Shown in pieces: positions 40,308 to 52,610 of a stretch of DNA of 64,000 bases. The notes beneath the pieces are model-generated. The model saw only the letters and a program-made list of their open reading frames with translations, was not told where the DNA came from and searched no databases. Made by a program: the position numbers and the translations under genes. Source of the stretch: an uncultured Bacilli bacterium (lineage in GTDB: Bacteria; Bacillota_I; Bacilli_A; RF39; UBA660); assembly GCA_934102055.1 (NCBI GenBank), contig CAKOSE010000002.1:1-64000 (forward strand), given 5' to 3'. The first letter of the stretch is position 1; the number at the start of each line of letters is the position of its first letter.

Positions 40308-41093
40308 CTACTCATCAACATTAACAACAATAACTTTTGAATTTTCTGTTTCAACTTTATAAGTTCTAGAAAAAAGATCAACAGAAATAACCTTTCCAGG
40401 CTCTCCAGAAACAACAACTTTCTCATTAACTCTAGGAAGACCCTTCTTATACTCACAATAACAATCATTTTCATAAGTAAGACAACACATTAACCTACCA
40501 CAAACTCCATTAATCTTCTGAGGATTTAAAGCCAAATTTTGATTCTTAGCCATATTGATAGAAACACTATTCATATCATCTAAAAAAGAAGAACAACAAA
40601 GCTTTCTACCACAAGGGCCATATCCCCCAACAGTTTTAGCCTTATCCCTTATGCCAATTTGACGAAGTTCAATCCTAGTCTTATAAACATAAGCAAGTTT
40701 CTTAGCAAGATCACGAAAATCAACTCTCTCATCTGCCAAAAAATTAAAAACAAGTTGTTTTCTGTCAAAAGTAAAGTAAGCACTCAAAATTTTCATTTCA
40801 AGTCCAAGTTCATAAACAAAATCCTTAGCATCTTCAAGAGCCTTTTTAGCATCATCAAGATTCCTTTCATTCATTACAACATCAGAATCACTAGCAATAC
40901 GAATAACATCCCCAAGAGGAACATTAAGCTTAGACTCATCAACATTAACAATATCAGTAATAACCTCACAAAATTGTTCACCACGATCAGTAGAAACAAT
41001 AACAAAATCACCTTTCTTAACAATTAAATCATTTATTAAAAAATAACTAATCTTCTTAGAATCATTAACCCTAACACCAATTACCTTTTTCAA
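40308..41093 (-). CDS. ricT: PSP1/RicT regulator
   Basis: 261 residues, PSP1 domain (about 70-155) and a Cys-rich module GPCGRKLCCSSFL ... CGRLMCCLTYENDCYC. In Bacillus RicT (YaaT) joins RicA and RicF, binds Fe-S clusters and supports RNase Y processing, sporulation and competence. Position next to holB is as in Bacillus. Confidence 0.93.
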   Translation of the reverse strand: MKKVIGVRVNDSKKISYFLINDLIVKKGDFVIVSTDRGEQFCEVITDIVNVDESKLNVPLGDVIRIASDSDVVMNERNLDDAKKALEDAKDFVYELGLEMKILSAYFTFDRKQLVFNFLADERVDFRDLAKKLAYVYKTRIELRQIGIRDKAKTVGGYGPCGRKLCCSSFLDDMNSVSINMAKNQNLALNPQKINGVCGRLMCCLTYENDCYCEYKKGLPRVNEKVVVSGEPGKVISVDLFSRTYKVETENSKVIVVNVDE

Positions 41094-41099
41094 AATACA

Positions 41100-41993
41100 T
41101 CACTTTCCTTCCAACGAAATAATAAAATTATCTAAAAACAAATTAATATTAACATTAAATCTTAACTTTTCAATAAAATCAGTAAAAACATCAACCTTCC
41201 TAAATAAATCATCAACACTATTACATGAAGTAAAACAAGAAAAATCAAAACAATCAGAAAAATATCTATACTCTCCAAAAACTAAAAAATTAAGAACATC
41301 ACAATAAAGATAATAACCAAAAACCAAAAATTCCCTAACACAACTACTTAAATCATAAAAATTGTCTAAAGTTAAAACAAAAGAACCATTTTCTTCAAAA
41401 TAATTATAAATACTAATAAATTTATTACTATAAATATCATAAAATTCATTAAAATCATCAATAGATTCATCTTTATCAAACAAATCTCTAAAAATATTAT
41501 AAATTACATTACTATCATTAACAAGCCTAATAACCTGGCACCTAGAAACAACAGTAGGTAAAACATCTCTAATACTATTACAAAGTAAAATTGCCACAAC
41601 ATCAGAATCAGGTTCCTCTAAAAACTTAAGCAAACTATTCGAAGCAGATTTATTCATCTTAAAAGCATCTCTAATAATATAAACTTGCTTCTTAGAATCA
41701 TTAGATTTCATAGAAAAAGAACTTTTTAAAAAAACAACATCATTCTTCTTTATCCCCTTATCATTACCTATAACCTTAAAATTAGGATAATTACCATTAT
41801 CTATAAGAAAACAAATCTTTTCATCATATACCCCATTACAAATTATAAACTTAGCCAAATCAACAGACAAATCATATCCATAAGAAACATCATTAGTCTC
41901 AATTAAATATGCATGAGATATTCTTCCGTTACCAAGACCATTCATAAAATAATTATAAAAATTTTTCTGCGATTCCTTATATTTATCTAACAT
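41100..41993 (-). CDS. holB: DNA polymerase III delta-prime subunit
   Basis: 297 residues, AAA+ clamp-loader fold. NGLGNGRISHAYLIE at the start, KNDVVFLKSSFSMKSNDSKKQVYII, MNKSASNSLLKFLEEPDSDVVAIL (sensor-1 area). No Walker A is expected in this subunit. It works with DnaX and HolA to load the DnaN clamp. Stop and start with ricT are seven bases apart. Confidence 0.9.
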   Translation of the reverse strand: MLDKYKESQKNFYNYFMNGLGNGRISHAYLIETNDVSYGYDLSVDLAKFIICNGVYDEKICFLIDNGNYPNFKVIGNDKGIKKNDVVFLKSSFSMKSNDSKKQVYIIRDAFKMNKSASNSLLKFLEEPDSDVVAILLCNSIRDVLPTVVSRCQVIRLVNDSNVIYNIFRDLFDKDESIDDFNEFYDIYSNKFISIYNYFEENGSFVLTLDNFYDLSSCVREFLVFGYYLYCDVLNFLVFGEYRYFSDCFDFSCFTSCNSVDDLFRKVDVFTDFIEKLRFNVNINLFLDNFIISLEGK

Positions 41994-41995
41994 AA

Positions 41996-42190
41996 TTATC
42001 CACCACCAAAAAACACTAATAACAACAAAACAAGCATAATAAAACCCGGAACACCTAATAATCCAACTATAACAATAGTAGCAATATTAACAGGAATATA
42101 AAGATCAACCCCAACAGCCATAGTATCAAAAATATATATGATAAAAGGTGCTATCAAAAAAGATTTCAAAATTCCATATAACTTTTTCAA
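41996..42190 (-). CDS. bofA: BofA-family protein
   Basis: 64 residues from TTG 42190, chosen because GAGGTG lies seven bases upstream. VNIATIVIVGLLGVPGFIMLVLLLLVF is the BofA signature, with two membrane helices. In Bacillus BofA blocks SpoIVFB cleavage of pro-SigK. Position after recR matches Bacillus (recR-yaaL-bofA). Confidence 0.88.
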   Translation of the reverse strand: MKKLYGILKSFLIAPFIIYIFDTMAVGVDLYIPVNIATIVIVGLLGVPGFIMLVLLLLVFFGGG

Positions 42191-42225
42191 AGGAAAACAC
42201 CTCAAAAAAATATATGATATTTCCC

Positions 42226-42828
42226 TTAATCTAAAACCTCTTTCCTATTTTTAAGAGCAGATTCAAGCGTCAAAGCATCAATATAATCCATATCAGCACC
42301 AATAGGAACACCATTCGCAATTCGTGATATCACAACATCAACATCAGATAAAATCTTCTTAATATATAAAATAGTAGTATCAGCTTCAATACCTGATTTA
42401 ATAGCAAAAATAATTTCTTTAATACCACCATCTTTTACCCTAGAAACAAGACTAGCAATACTAATATCAGAAGGGCCAATATCATCAAAAGGAGAAATAA
42501 GTCCACCCAAAACATGATAATAGCCATCAAAATTACCAATTTTTTCCAATAAAAATAAATCTTTAGAATTTTCAACAACAACTAGTACATCCGAATTTCT
42601 AGCCTTATCATCACAAACAAAACACAAATCACCATCAGTTATACAATTACAAATTTTACATTTTCTAATATCACTCTTGACTCTTTTTAAACTATTCCTA
42701 AAATCATCAACATCTGAATTTTCAAAATCAAAAAGAACAGAAAAAGCCATTCTTTCTGCCGTTTTTTGTCCTATACCAGGAAATTTCTTAAAACTTTCTA
42801 TCAAATCATTAAGACAAACAGGATACAT
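42226..42828 (-). CDS. recR: Recombination protein RecR
   Basis: 200 residues. HhH part (FPGIGQKTAERMAF), zinc finger CKICNCITDGDLCFVC, Toprim domain (VLVVVENSKDLFLLE) and Walker-like end (RIANGVPIGADMDYIDALTL). With RecF and RecO it loads RecA at gaps. One base from ebfC. Confidence 0.96.
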   Translation of the reverse strand: MYPVCLNDLIESFKKFPGIGQKTAERMAFSVLFDFENSDVDDFRNSLKRVKSDIRKCKICNCITDGDLCFVCDDKARNSDVLVVVENSKDLFLLEKIGNFDGYYHVLGGLISPFDDIGPSDISIASLVSRVKDGGIKEIIFAIKSGIEADTTILYIKKILSDVDVVISRIANGVPIGADMDYIDALTLESALKNRKEVLD

Positions 42829-42829
42829 A

Positions 42830-43132
42830 TTACATCAAACCAGGCATCATACTAGAATACTTACCCATTTTTTCAGACATTTTTTTATCAACTTTTGAAA
42901 AAGCATCATTAAGAGCTAAAACAATCATATCCTCAAGCATTGTAATATCATCAGAAATCAATTCCTTAGCAGTATCATCAATCTTAATACTAACAACCTC
43001 TTTAGTCCCCTTAACTGAAACAGTAACAAGAGAACTCCTTCCCTCAAACGTAGCAGAATCAATCTCATTCTTTATATTAGTAATATCCTTTTGCATAGCT
43101 TGAGCTTGTTTCATTAAAGCTTGCATATTCAT
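42830..43132 (-). CDS. ebfC: Nucleoid-associated protein EbfC/YaaK
   Basis: 100 residues: helical start (NMQALMKQAQAMQKDI), central beta strands (VSVKGTKEVVSIKID) and helical end. The YbaB/EbfC dimer binds DNA. Standard position between dnaX and recR. Confidence 0.93.
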   Translation of the reverse strand: MNMQALMKQAQAMQKDITNIKNEIDSATFEGRSSLVTVSVKGTKEVVSIKIDDTAKELISDDITMLEDMIVLALNDAFSKVDKKMSEKMGKYSSMMPGLM

Positions 43133-43144
43133 AACTATTCCTCC

Positions 43145-44800
43145 TTATTTTATTTCAACAATATCATTACCAAATACATCATTAGCAACACTAACAATAT
43201 CAGATAAATCACTTGTCTCTTCAACAATTATATCATTATTTTCCTCATTTTGTTCAATATATTTATATATTTTCCCAGATTTAATGTCAGATACATACTT
43301 ATTCCTTAACTCAACCCATTCATCACTAAGAACAAAAGCCAAATTATAAAACTTACCCATAACCAAATTAAATAACAGTTCCAATTTTGCCAAATTTTGG
43401 CAAGCATTTTCAACAATAGATGAATAATTAGCAGATAAAATAATATCCTTTTCCCCCACTACTTCAACATTAGAATCAAGAAAATACGACACTATAGAAG
43501 AAAATTCCTTATTATGAACATAATCATTAAAACCTTGCCATTTGCTAATAATATCTTTTTTTAAATCCTTATTAGCCAAAGCAAAAGCATTATTAATAAT
43601 AATATCAAAATTCTTATAAACAAAATTAAGTTCATTCCTATTATTTCTAGATTCTTCAATAAACCCATCCGAAGCAGATTTTTCTTCTTTTTTAACTTTA
43701 ACTTCAACTTCATCAGATTTTATTTCTTCTTCATTATTAACACTTTTATTTTCACAAATTATTTCCCGGGAAATAATTTTAGAATTTTTCAATTTATTAA
43801 TAATTTTCAAAACACCAATTTCAAAACACAACAGAGGATTAACAGCAAATTTCAATTCATAATTAATAGAACTAAACCCTTCGACCAAAATCAAAACACT
43901 ATCTAAAGAAGAATCAGTAGCAATACTCTTATTTTTCAAAAACAAAAGCATTTGCTCAGTTATCAAATCAACACTTTTTCCATAATTTACCAATTCTTCT
44001 ATAGAATAAAATGTACCCTTAATATCTTTATTAACAATACTATTATAAATGTTTTCAATCACATCATCATTTACCAAACCAACAACATCATAAAATAAAT
44101 TTTCATCTATTTTATTAGAAAAAGAAACAAGTTTATCCAATAAACCAATAGAATCCCTTAAACCACCATTACAATAAGTAGCAATCAAATTTAAAACTTT
44201 ATCATCAAAAACAATATTTTCTTTTTCACATATGTTTTCCAAACAACGAACTATATCATCAACACCAATTCTTTTAAAATCATAACATTGACATCTAGAA
44301 ATAATAGTTTCAGGAACCTTATCCAACTCAGTAGTAGCAAGAATAAAAATAACATGTTTAGGAGGTTCCTCTAAAGTTTTTAATAATGCATTAAAAGCAC
44401 TAACAGATAACATATGAACCTCATCAATTATATAAACCTTATATTTAGATACACTAGGCATCAAAACAGCCTTTTCACGAATAGCTCTGATCTCATCAAC
44501 ACCATTATTAGATGCTGCATCAATTTCAATTATATCTGGATTACTCTTAGAATTAAACAACTGACAACTAGAACATTCATTGCAAGGATTATATCCATCC
44601 AAATTAGAGCAATTAACAATTTTAGCAATTAACTTAGCAATAGTAGTTTTCCCAGTTCCACGCGGACCAGAAAACAAATAAGCATGAAAAAATCTATTGT
44701 TTATAACAGAATTTTTTATAATTTCAACAATATATTTTTGACCATATACTTCATCTAAACTTTTAGGTCTATATTTTCTATACAAAGCCACATAATTCAC
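43145..44800 (-). CDS. dnaX: DNA polymerase III gamma/tau subunit
   Basis: 551 residues from GTG 44800: GGGGGTG is upstream and VNYVALYRKYRPKSLDEV is the usual start; the frame to 44923 runs through a parS site and is not coding. Walker A GPRGTGKTTIAK, zinc module C-x8-C-x2-C-x2-C (NCSNLDGYNPCNECSSC), DEVHMLS, sensor FILATTE. A Noc-like palindrome (43756-43779) lies in the poorly conserved linker near codons for KIISREIIC. Confidence 0.96.
   Translation of the reverse strand: MNYVALYRKYRPKSLDEVYGQKYIVEIIKNSVINNRFFHAYLFSGPRGTGKTTIAKLIAKIVNCSNLDGYNPCNECSSCQLFNSKSNPDIIEIDAASNNGVDEIRAIREKAVLMPSVSKYKVYIIDEVHMLSVSAFNALLKTLEEPPKHVIFILATTELDKVPETIISRCQCYDFKRIGVDDIVRCLENICEKENIVFDDKVLNLIATYCNGGLRDSIGLLDKLVSFSNKIDENLFYDVVGLVNDDVIENIYNSIVNKDIKGTFYSIEELVNYGKSVDLITEQMLLFLKNKSIATDSSLDSVLILVEGFSSINYELKFAVNPLLCFEIGVLKIINKLKNSKIISREIICENKSVNNEEEIKSDEVEVKVKKEEKSASDGFIEESRNNRNELNFVYKNFDIIINNAFALANKDLKKDIISKWQGFNDYVHNKEFSSIVSYFLDSNVEVVGEKDIILSANYSSIVENACQNLAKLELLFNLVMGKFYNLAFVLSDEWVELRNKYVSDIKSGKIYKYIEQNEENNDIIVEETSDLSDIVSVANDVFGNDIVEIK
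43756..43779. promoter_or_regulatory. Noc-type binding palindrome, inside dnaX
   Basis: A perfect 24-bp palindrome with core TATTTCCCGGGAAATA, the published Noc consensus of B. subtilis. The same 24-bp sequence occurs at 45055 and 45514. Confidence 0.75.
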
Positions 44801-44893
44801 GGTTACACCCCCAAAAAAGATAATATTATTATAGCACACATGCAAAAACATCTTCAATAAAAATAAATACTTTTCAGTCATTAATATAAGTAA

Positions 44894-44909
44894 TGTTTCA
44901 CGTGAAACA
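44894..44909. promoter_or_regulatory. parS site 1
   Basis: Perfect TGTTTCACGTGAAACA, extended by flanking symmetry to 32 bp (44886-44917). ParB/Spo0J binding site. Confidence 0.92.
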
Positions 44910-44977
44910 TTACTTATTAACAATATAAATTACTTCACCTAACATTACACTTAAAAATAAATATTTATGCAATCTCA

Positions 44978-44993
44978 TGTTTCACGTGAAACA
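44978..44993. promoter_or_regulatory. parS site 2
   Basis: Perfect TGTTTCACGTGAAACA; symmetry extends to 22 bp. Confidence 0.92.
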
Positions 44994-45053
44994 TGATCAT
45001 TTCTCTTATAAAAAAATAACAAAATGCAGATCATATGAGAATATAAACATACC

Positions 45054-45079
45054 CAAATTATTTCCCGGGAAATAATTTG
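45054..45079. promoter_or_regulatory. Noc-type binding palindrome
   Basis: 26-bp perfect palindrome with core TATTTCCCGGGAAATA. Confidence 0.8.
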
Positions 45080-45166
45080 TTACACATTCAACACAAAAAA
45101 ATAACATTTAAGAGCAAATACATCACCCTTTTCATATTATTGTGACTTATAAATTAACACAACATA

Positions 45167-45182
45167 TGTTTCACGTGAAACA
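45167..45182. promoter_or_regulatory. parS site 3
   Basis: Perfect TGTTTCACGTGAAACA; symmetry extends to 22 bp. Confidence 0.92.
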
Positions 45183-45449
45183 TATATATTGACATCATAA
45201 AAATAGCAATAAAATTAAGTATATTAATGAAACAACATCTTCACTTTGTTCAAGACAGAAATATGCTTTTAAAATACAACCACAACATATTGGATAGTTA
45301 TTAACAATCTATACTCTAGTTACAAGAATAAACTTCAATTTTTCTATCAATTACACTATTTGTATAGTATAGTTTAGTTTAAACTAAACATTTCACATTT
45401 TTCACAAATATAATAATTGCAAACTAACATTATTTAACACTCTTAACAA

Positions 45450-45465
45450 TGTTTCACGTGAAACA
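45450..45465. promoter_or_regulatory. parS site 4
   Basis: Perfect TGTTTCACGTGAAACA; almost no flanking symmetry. Confidence 0.92.
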
Positions 45466-45511
45466 TAAAATTTCACTAATTTACAAATTATCAATTACAT
45501 ATACTCCAATA

Positions 45512-45543
45512 TATCAAATTATTTCCCGGGAAATAATTTGATA
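45512..45543. promoter_or_regulatory. Noc-type binding palindrome
   Basis: 32-bp perfect palindrome with core TATTTCCCGGGAAATA, 35 bases from parS site 5. Confidence 0.8.
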
Positions 45544-45565
45544 CACACTAACTATATATATATTA

Positions 45566-45605
45566 AAAAGATGATCATGTTTCACGTGAAACATGATCAT
45601 CTTTT
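45566..45605. promoter_or_regulatory. parS site 5 in a 40-bp palindrome
   Basis: TGTTTCACGTGAAACA at 45578-45593 lies in the centre of a perfect 40-bp palindrome that includes the tadA stop. On the minus strand it ends in CTTTTT, so it may also terminate tadA. Confidence 0.9.
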
Positions 45606-46004
45606 ATCAATAAAAAATTGTTTTAACATATCAGAATACTCATAATTCCCTACTACACTCTCAACATTAATATATTCACGATTTTTACTTAAATTATTAT
45701 TATAATTAGAATTCAATAAATAAAAAACATTTCTGATACGTGCTTCCGCTAAAGCATTAATACACATCGCGCAAGGCTTTAACGTAACATAAATATCACA
45801 CTCATTTAAATACCAAGAATTCAAATATTTACATGCATCAATAATACATAAAATCTCAGCATGATTTACTGCTATATTAGAGGTGTTTTTAGTATTATGA
45901 GCTTTAGCAATTATAATACCATCCCGTACAATAACAGCACCAACAGGAACATTTCCCTCATTAAAAGCCTTCTCAGCCTCAGAAATAGCAACCTTCATAT
46001 ACAT
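45597..46004 (-). CDS. tadA: tRNA adenosine deaminase
   Basis: 135 residues from ATG 46004 (GGAGGTTTTATT upstream); the longer frame to 46145 runs through the SRP RNA and is spurious. NHAEILCI (H-A-E) and PCAMCINAL (P-C-x-x-C) are the zinc-dependent deaminase motifs; GNVPVGAVIV is at the start. It makes inosine at tRNA-Arg wobble position. Slightly short at the N-terminus. Confidence 0.93.
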   Translation of the reverse strand: MYMKVAISEAEKAFNEGNVPVGAVIVRDGIIIAKAHNTKNTSNIAVNHAEILCIIDACKYLNSWYLNECDIYVTLKPCAMCINALAEARIRNVFYLLNSNYNNNLSKNREYINVESVVGNYEYSDMLKQFFIDKR

Positions 46005-46024
46005 AATAAAACCTCCAAAAAAAA

Positions 46025-46098
46025 AGTGCACACACATAGAGGATTTTAAGGCTGCTATCTTCCGATCCTGACCTAGTTCAACCATATGTGTTGCACTA
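46025..46098 (-). ncRNA. ffs: SRP RNA (4.5S type)
   Basis: On the minus strand, AGGTCAGGATCGGAAG and ATAGCAGCC form the helix 8 symmetric and asymmetric loops plus GGAA tetraloop that bind Ffh. Outer strands (GTGCA-ACACATA with TATGTGT-GTGCAC) pair to make a single long hairpin, ended by nine T. Only the short form is present; the Alu domain of Bacillus scRNA is not seen. Between tadA and gyrA, near its usual Bacillus place by dnaX. Confidence 0.92.
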
Positions 46099-46103
46099 AC
46101 AAA

Positions 46104-46133
46104 ATTATATACCAAAGAACAAATAAATGTCAA
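46104..46133 (-). promoter_or_regulatory. SRP RNA promoter
   Basis: TTGACA (46128-46133), 18-base spacer, TATAAT (46104-46109), six to seven bases before the RNA 5' end. Confidence 0.85.
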
Positions 46134-46241
46134 CATAGATATCACTTTTTTCTAAACTAGCAACAAATTATATATTTATTAACAATTGTAATTTAACAAA
46201 AATAAATAAAACTAAAAGTTAACCATATATTTATAAAAAAA

Positions 46242-46257
46242 TGTTTCACATGAAACT
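46242..46257. promoter_or_regulatory. Degenerate parS
   Basis: TGTTTCACATGAAACT, two mismatches from the other six. The surrounding 46134-46365 is non-coding and also holds TTATTAACA at 46176 and 46301. Confidence 0.5.
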
Positions 46258-46365
46258 ATAAAAAACAAAATATTCATCTTTTTTTACGGAAAAAATAGAC
46301 TTATTAACAATTAGAAAGTGCTTATAAAAACTTGAATTTACAAATTTTTGAGCAAAAAAAAAGAA

Positions 46366-46381
46366 TGTTTCACGTGAAACA
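46366..46381. promoter_or_regulatory. parS site 6 at gyrA stop
   Basis: Perfect TGTTTCACGTGAAACA starting one base past the gyrA stop. On the minus strand it is followed by TTC and nine T, so the RNA hairpin would act as the gyrA terminator. Confidence 0.9.
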
Positions 46382-48832
46382 TTACTCACTATCAACACTC
46401 TCTTCTTCTAAAACGTCATCTACTTGCTTAGCTAATACTGTTACAGATGTAACAATTTGTCTATCTTTTAGATGCATCAATCTAACACCTTGAGTATTTC
46501 TTCTCAAAGTAGAAACATTATTAACATCAAGCCTAATTACAGTACCCTCATCAGTAGTAATGATTATATCCTCATCACCAGAAACTGATTTAAATGCAAC
46601 AATTAAACCATTCTTATCAGTAATATTAAGAGCTTTAACACCTTTACTACCACGATGAGTTAAACGATATTCATTAACATCTGTCTTTTTGCCATATCCC
46701 TTTTCAGTAACAACTAGTATTAGTTCAGAGTTATTAACAATTTCTGCTCCGATTACCTTAGCATCAATTAAATCAATTCCCTTGACACCAGAGGCTCCTC
46801 GCCCCATAACACGAACATCCGTTTCATTAAATCTAACCATTCTTCCAGCATTAGAAGCAATAATAACTTCATCATTACCACTAGTCTTCTTAACTCCTAT
46901 TAACTCATCATTATCCTTTAAGATAATAGCAATTTTACCATTCTTTCTAATAGAATCAAACTCACTGATATCAGTTCTTTTAACAAGTCCATTAACAGTA
47001 AAGAAAATTAAATACTTACTTTCATCTTCCTTTTCAACAGGAATAATAGCATTAATAATCTCATCCTTTTCCAAAGGCAAGATATTAACAACAGGAACAC
47101 CTTTAGATTGCCTGCTAAACTCAGGTAGCTCATAACATTTAATACGATATACCTTTCCACGATTACTGAAAAATAACAAATAATCATGGCTATAACAATT
47201 AACTAACTTTTCAACAATATCTTCATCATTAGTAGACATACCCTTAATACCTACTCCACCACGATTTTGACTTCGATAAGTATCAGAATTCAATCTTTTA
47301 ATATAACCATTTTTTGTCATAGAAACAATTATATCATCATTAGGTATCAAAGATTCATCCTCTATATAATCAATTGCAGTCATATCAATATTAGTACGAC
47401 GTTCATCACCATATTTATCAGCAATCTCCTTCATTTCACTCTTAATAATTTCATTAACCTTATCCTCACTACCAAGAATACTACGAAGTTCCTCAATTAA
47501 TTTAAGTGTTTCCGCCAAATCTCTCTCAATCTTATCCCTTTCAAGACCAGTCAAACGTCTCAATTTAAGTTCCAAAATAGCATCAGCTTGTGTATCACTT
47601 ATAGCATATAAATTTTTAAGCCTATCCTTAGCAATTACATCACTCTCACTCTCACGGATAATTTTAATAAAATCATCCAAATGATCAAGAGCAATTTTAT
47701 AACCCTCTAAAATATGTGCTTTTGCAAGAGCCTTATCCAAATCAAACCTAGTTCGACGAATAATAACTTCCTTTTGATGTTCAATATACTTAACAATAAT
47801 ATCTTTAAGACCTAAAAGCTTTGGAACGCCCTGATCTAACATAAGTAATATAATACCAAAAGTATTTTGAAGTTGAGTATGTTTATATAAATTATTTAAC
47901 ACAACATTAGCATTAGCATCTTTTTTAAGAGTAATAACAATCTTAACACCAAAATCACTACCATTTTCCTCATGATAATCAGCAATACCATCAAGAATCT
48001 TATCTCTTACCAAAGAAGCAATACGATTCTTCAAATCCATCGTATTAAGTCCATAAGGTATCTCAGAAATTACTATTTTACTTTTATGCCCACTCTCCTC
48101 AATAGAAGCCTTACATCTAACAGTAATTGTACCACGACCAGTTTCATAAGCCTTGCGAATACCACTATTACCAAGAATGATAGCACCAGTCGGAAAATCA
48201 GGACCCTTAATATGTTGCATCAATTCATCTAGTGTAATATCATTATTATCAATATAAGCAATACATCCATTAACAACTTCCCTCAAATTATGAGGAGGAA
48301 TATTAGTAGCCATACCAACTGCAATACCCATAGTACCATTAACCAAAATATTAGGAAATCTACTAGGTAAAACAACAGGTTCCTTCTCTTCCTCATCAAA
48401 ATTTGGAATAAAATCAACAGTATTCTTATTTAAATCCCTTAATAATTCCAAACTAATCTTTGACAAACGTGCTTCAGTATAACGCATAGCAGCAGCACCA
48501 TCGCCATCCATATTACCAAAGTTACCATGCCCATCAACAAGCATATAACGATAACTAAAATCCTGAGCCATTCTCACCATTGCTTCGTATATAGAACTAT
48601 CTCCATGCGGATGATATTTTCCCATAACATCCCCAACTATTCTAGCACACTTACGATGACCCTTATCAGGCATATAACCAGAATCAAACATCGAATACAA
48701 AATACGACGATGAACTGGTTTTAATCCATCACGAAGATCAGGTAAAGCACGAGCCACTATAACACTCATAGAATAGTCCAAAAATGACTTTTTAACTTCA
48801 TTTACAATATTATTTTCTTCTAATCTATCCAT
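46382..48832 (-). CDS. gyrA: DNA gyrase subunit A
   Basis: 816 residues. Tyr nucleophile in [11 protein letters not shown]. The quinolone-determining stretch reads [17 protein letters not shown], with Ser and Glu at the two usual resistance positions, i.e. wild-type for Gram-positives. Six beta-pinwheel blades follow, including the gyrase box QRGGVGIKG (as [11 protein letters not shown]). It forms A2B2 gyrase with gyrB. Confidence 0.97.
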   Translation of the reverse strand: MDRLEENNIVNEVKKSFLDYSMSVIVARALPDLRDGLKPVHRRILYSMFDSGYMPDKGHRKCARIVGDVMGKYHPHGDSSIYEAMVRMAQDFSYRYMLVDGHGNFGNMDGDGAAAMRYTEARLSKISLELLRDLNKNTVDFIPNFDEEEKEPVVLPSRFPNILVNGTMGIAVGMATNIPPHNLREVVNGCIAYIDNNDITLDELMQHIKGPDFPTGAIILGNSGIRKAYETGRGTITVRCKASIEESGHKSKIVISEIPYGLNTMDLKNRIASLVRDKILDGIADYHEENGSDFGVKIVITLKKDANANVVLNNLYKHTQLQNTFGIILLMLDQGVPKLLGLKDIIVKYIEHQKEVIIRRTRFDLDKALAKAHILEGYKIALDHLDDFIKIIRESESDVIAKDRLKNLYAISDTQADAILELKLRRLTGLERDKIERDLAETLKLIEELRSILGSEDKVNEIIKSEMKEIADKYGDERRTNIDMTAIDYIEDESLIPNDDIIVSMTKNGYIKRLNSDTYRSQNRGGVGIKGMSTNDEDIVEKLVNCYSHDYLLFFSNRGKVYRIKCYELPEFSRQSKGVPVVNILPLEKDEIINAIIPVEKEDESKYLIFFTVNGLVKRTDISEFDSIRKNGKIAIILKDNDELIGVKKTSGNDEVIIASNAGRMVRFNETDVRVMGRGASGVKGIDLIDAKVIGAEIVNNSELILVVTEKGYGKKTDVNEYRLTHRGSKGVKALNITDKNGLIVAFKSVSGDEDIIITTDEGTVIRLDVNNVSTLRRNTQGVRLMHLKDRQIVTSVTVLAKQVDDVLEEESVDSE

Positions 48833-48843
48833 TCTTAAACCTC

Positions 48844-51853
<3,010 letters not shown>

Positions 51854-51948
51854 AACCAAAAATTAAATAAAAAATTCCCCAAATTAGCATCAACTCCCAA
51901 AACCAGTACTCCAGTACTTACTATTACATTATACCATAATAACGCCGT

Positions 51949-51978
51949 AAAAAAAACGATTTTTACATTTTAATCGCT
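51949..51978 (-). terminator. comK terminator
   Basis: AGCGATT/AATCGTT stem with one G-T pair followed by TTTTTTT on the minus strand, overlapping the comK stop. Confidence 0.8.
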
Positions 51979-52425
51979 TTTTTTTCCACTTTTTCTACTC
52001 TTAGAAATAGTCTCTAGCATATTACATCTAAAAATCTGATTTTTAATAGAAAAATATGGACAATTAACAACAATAGATTCACCATTAATAAAATTAATTT
52101 TAGTTCTCTTACCATACTTTTCTACATTTCTTATCTTCTTATAAGAAATCCACGAAACACTAGAAGAATTAATAGCTTCCGTAGGAAAAAATATCAAATC
52201 TCTAGTTTCCTCAACAATAATTGGAGTCTTATAAATACTACCAAGCATGCTTTTAGAACCAAGTACTCTTCCCTCAAAACTACTACCAAAATATCTACAA
52301 GAGTTTTCCATAATAGAATAAGGAACATCATTAACAACGTAATCATCATCTACTTCTATTACTCTAGTCTTATCATCATCAAAAGACATAATAGCAAGAG
52401 TCTCATCATTAATTTCATATTTCAT
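51970..52425 (-). CDS. comK: ComK-family competence regulator
   Basis: 151 residues from ATG 52425, set by GGGGGTGAATTCT. SCRYFGSSFEGRVLGSK, YKTPIIVEETRDLIFFPT and SVSWISYKKI are the ComK signature, and MKYEINDETLAI the usual start. In Bacillus ComK is the master activator of DNA uptake and recombination genes and binds AT-boxes. No comS/mecA is in view. Its place between recF and dnaN is unusual. Confidence 0.9.
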   Translation of the reverse strand: MKYEINDETLAIMSFDDDKTRVIEVDDDYVVNDVPYSIMENSCRYFGSSFEGRVLGSKSMLGSIYKTPIIVEETRDLIFFPTEAINSSSVSWISYKKIRNVEKYGKRTKINFINGESIVVNCPYFSIKNQIFRCNMLETISKSRKSGKKSD

Positions 52426-52537
52426 AGAATTCACCCCCTAAAACAATAAATTTCGCAATAAAAAATATTGCAATTTCTAAATTAACACTTTCACATGTCG
52501 AAAAAGATAGAAATTTGTAGAAAACAAAAGAAAAAAT

Positions 52538-52574
52538 AAAAAATTAGACCTATTTTTATTATGTCTAATTTTTT
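52538..52574. terminator. Hairpin upstream of comK
   Basis: A 12-bp perfect stem (52538-52549, 52563-52574) with 13-base loop and A/T runs on both sides. Second terminator after dnaN, or bidirectional insulation of comK. The remaining 52435-52620 holds GCAAT/ATTGC palindrome near 52455-52471 and nothing else clear. Confidence 0.65.
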
Positions 52575-52610
52575 GTTCTGTATTTTCATAACTAATTAAA
52601 AACTTTCTTA

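Larger units (their letters stand above)
44801..45596. other. Non-coding parS/Noc-site region
   Basis: About 800 bases between dnaX and tadA with no gene on either strand. It holds five perfect parS sites, two Noc-type palindromes and TTATTAACA at 44914 and 45298. Otherwise very AT-rich; no promoter for dnaX stands out. Confidence 0.8.

Noticed and set aside
44801..44923. Upstream extension of dnaX to 44923
   Set aside because: It runs through a parS site, has no ribosome site, and the family start (NYVALYRKYRP) follows a GTG with GGGGGTG at 44800.
46005..46145. Upstream extension of tadA
   Set aside because: It overlaps the SRP RNA and its promoter; ATG 46004 has a strong ribosome site.
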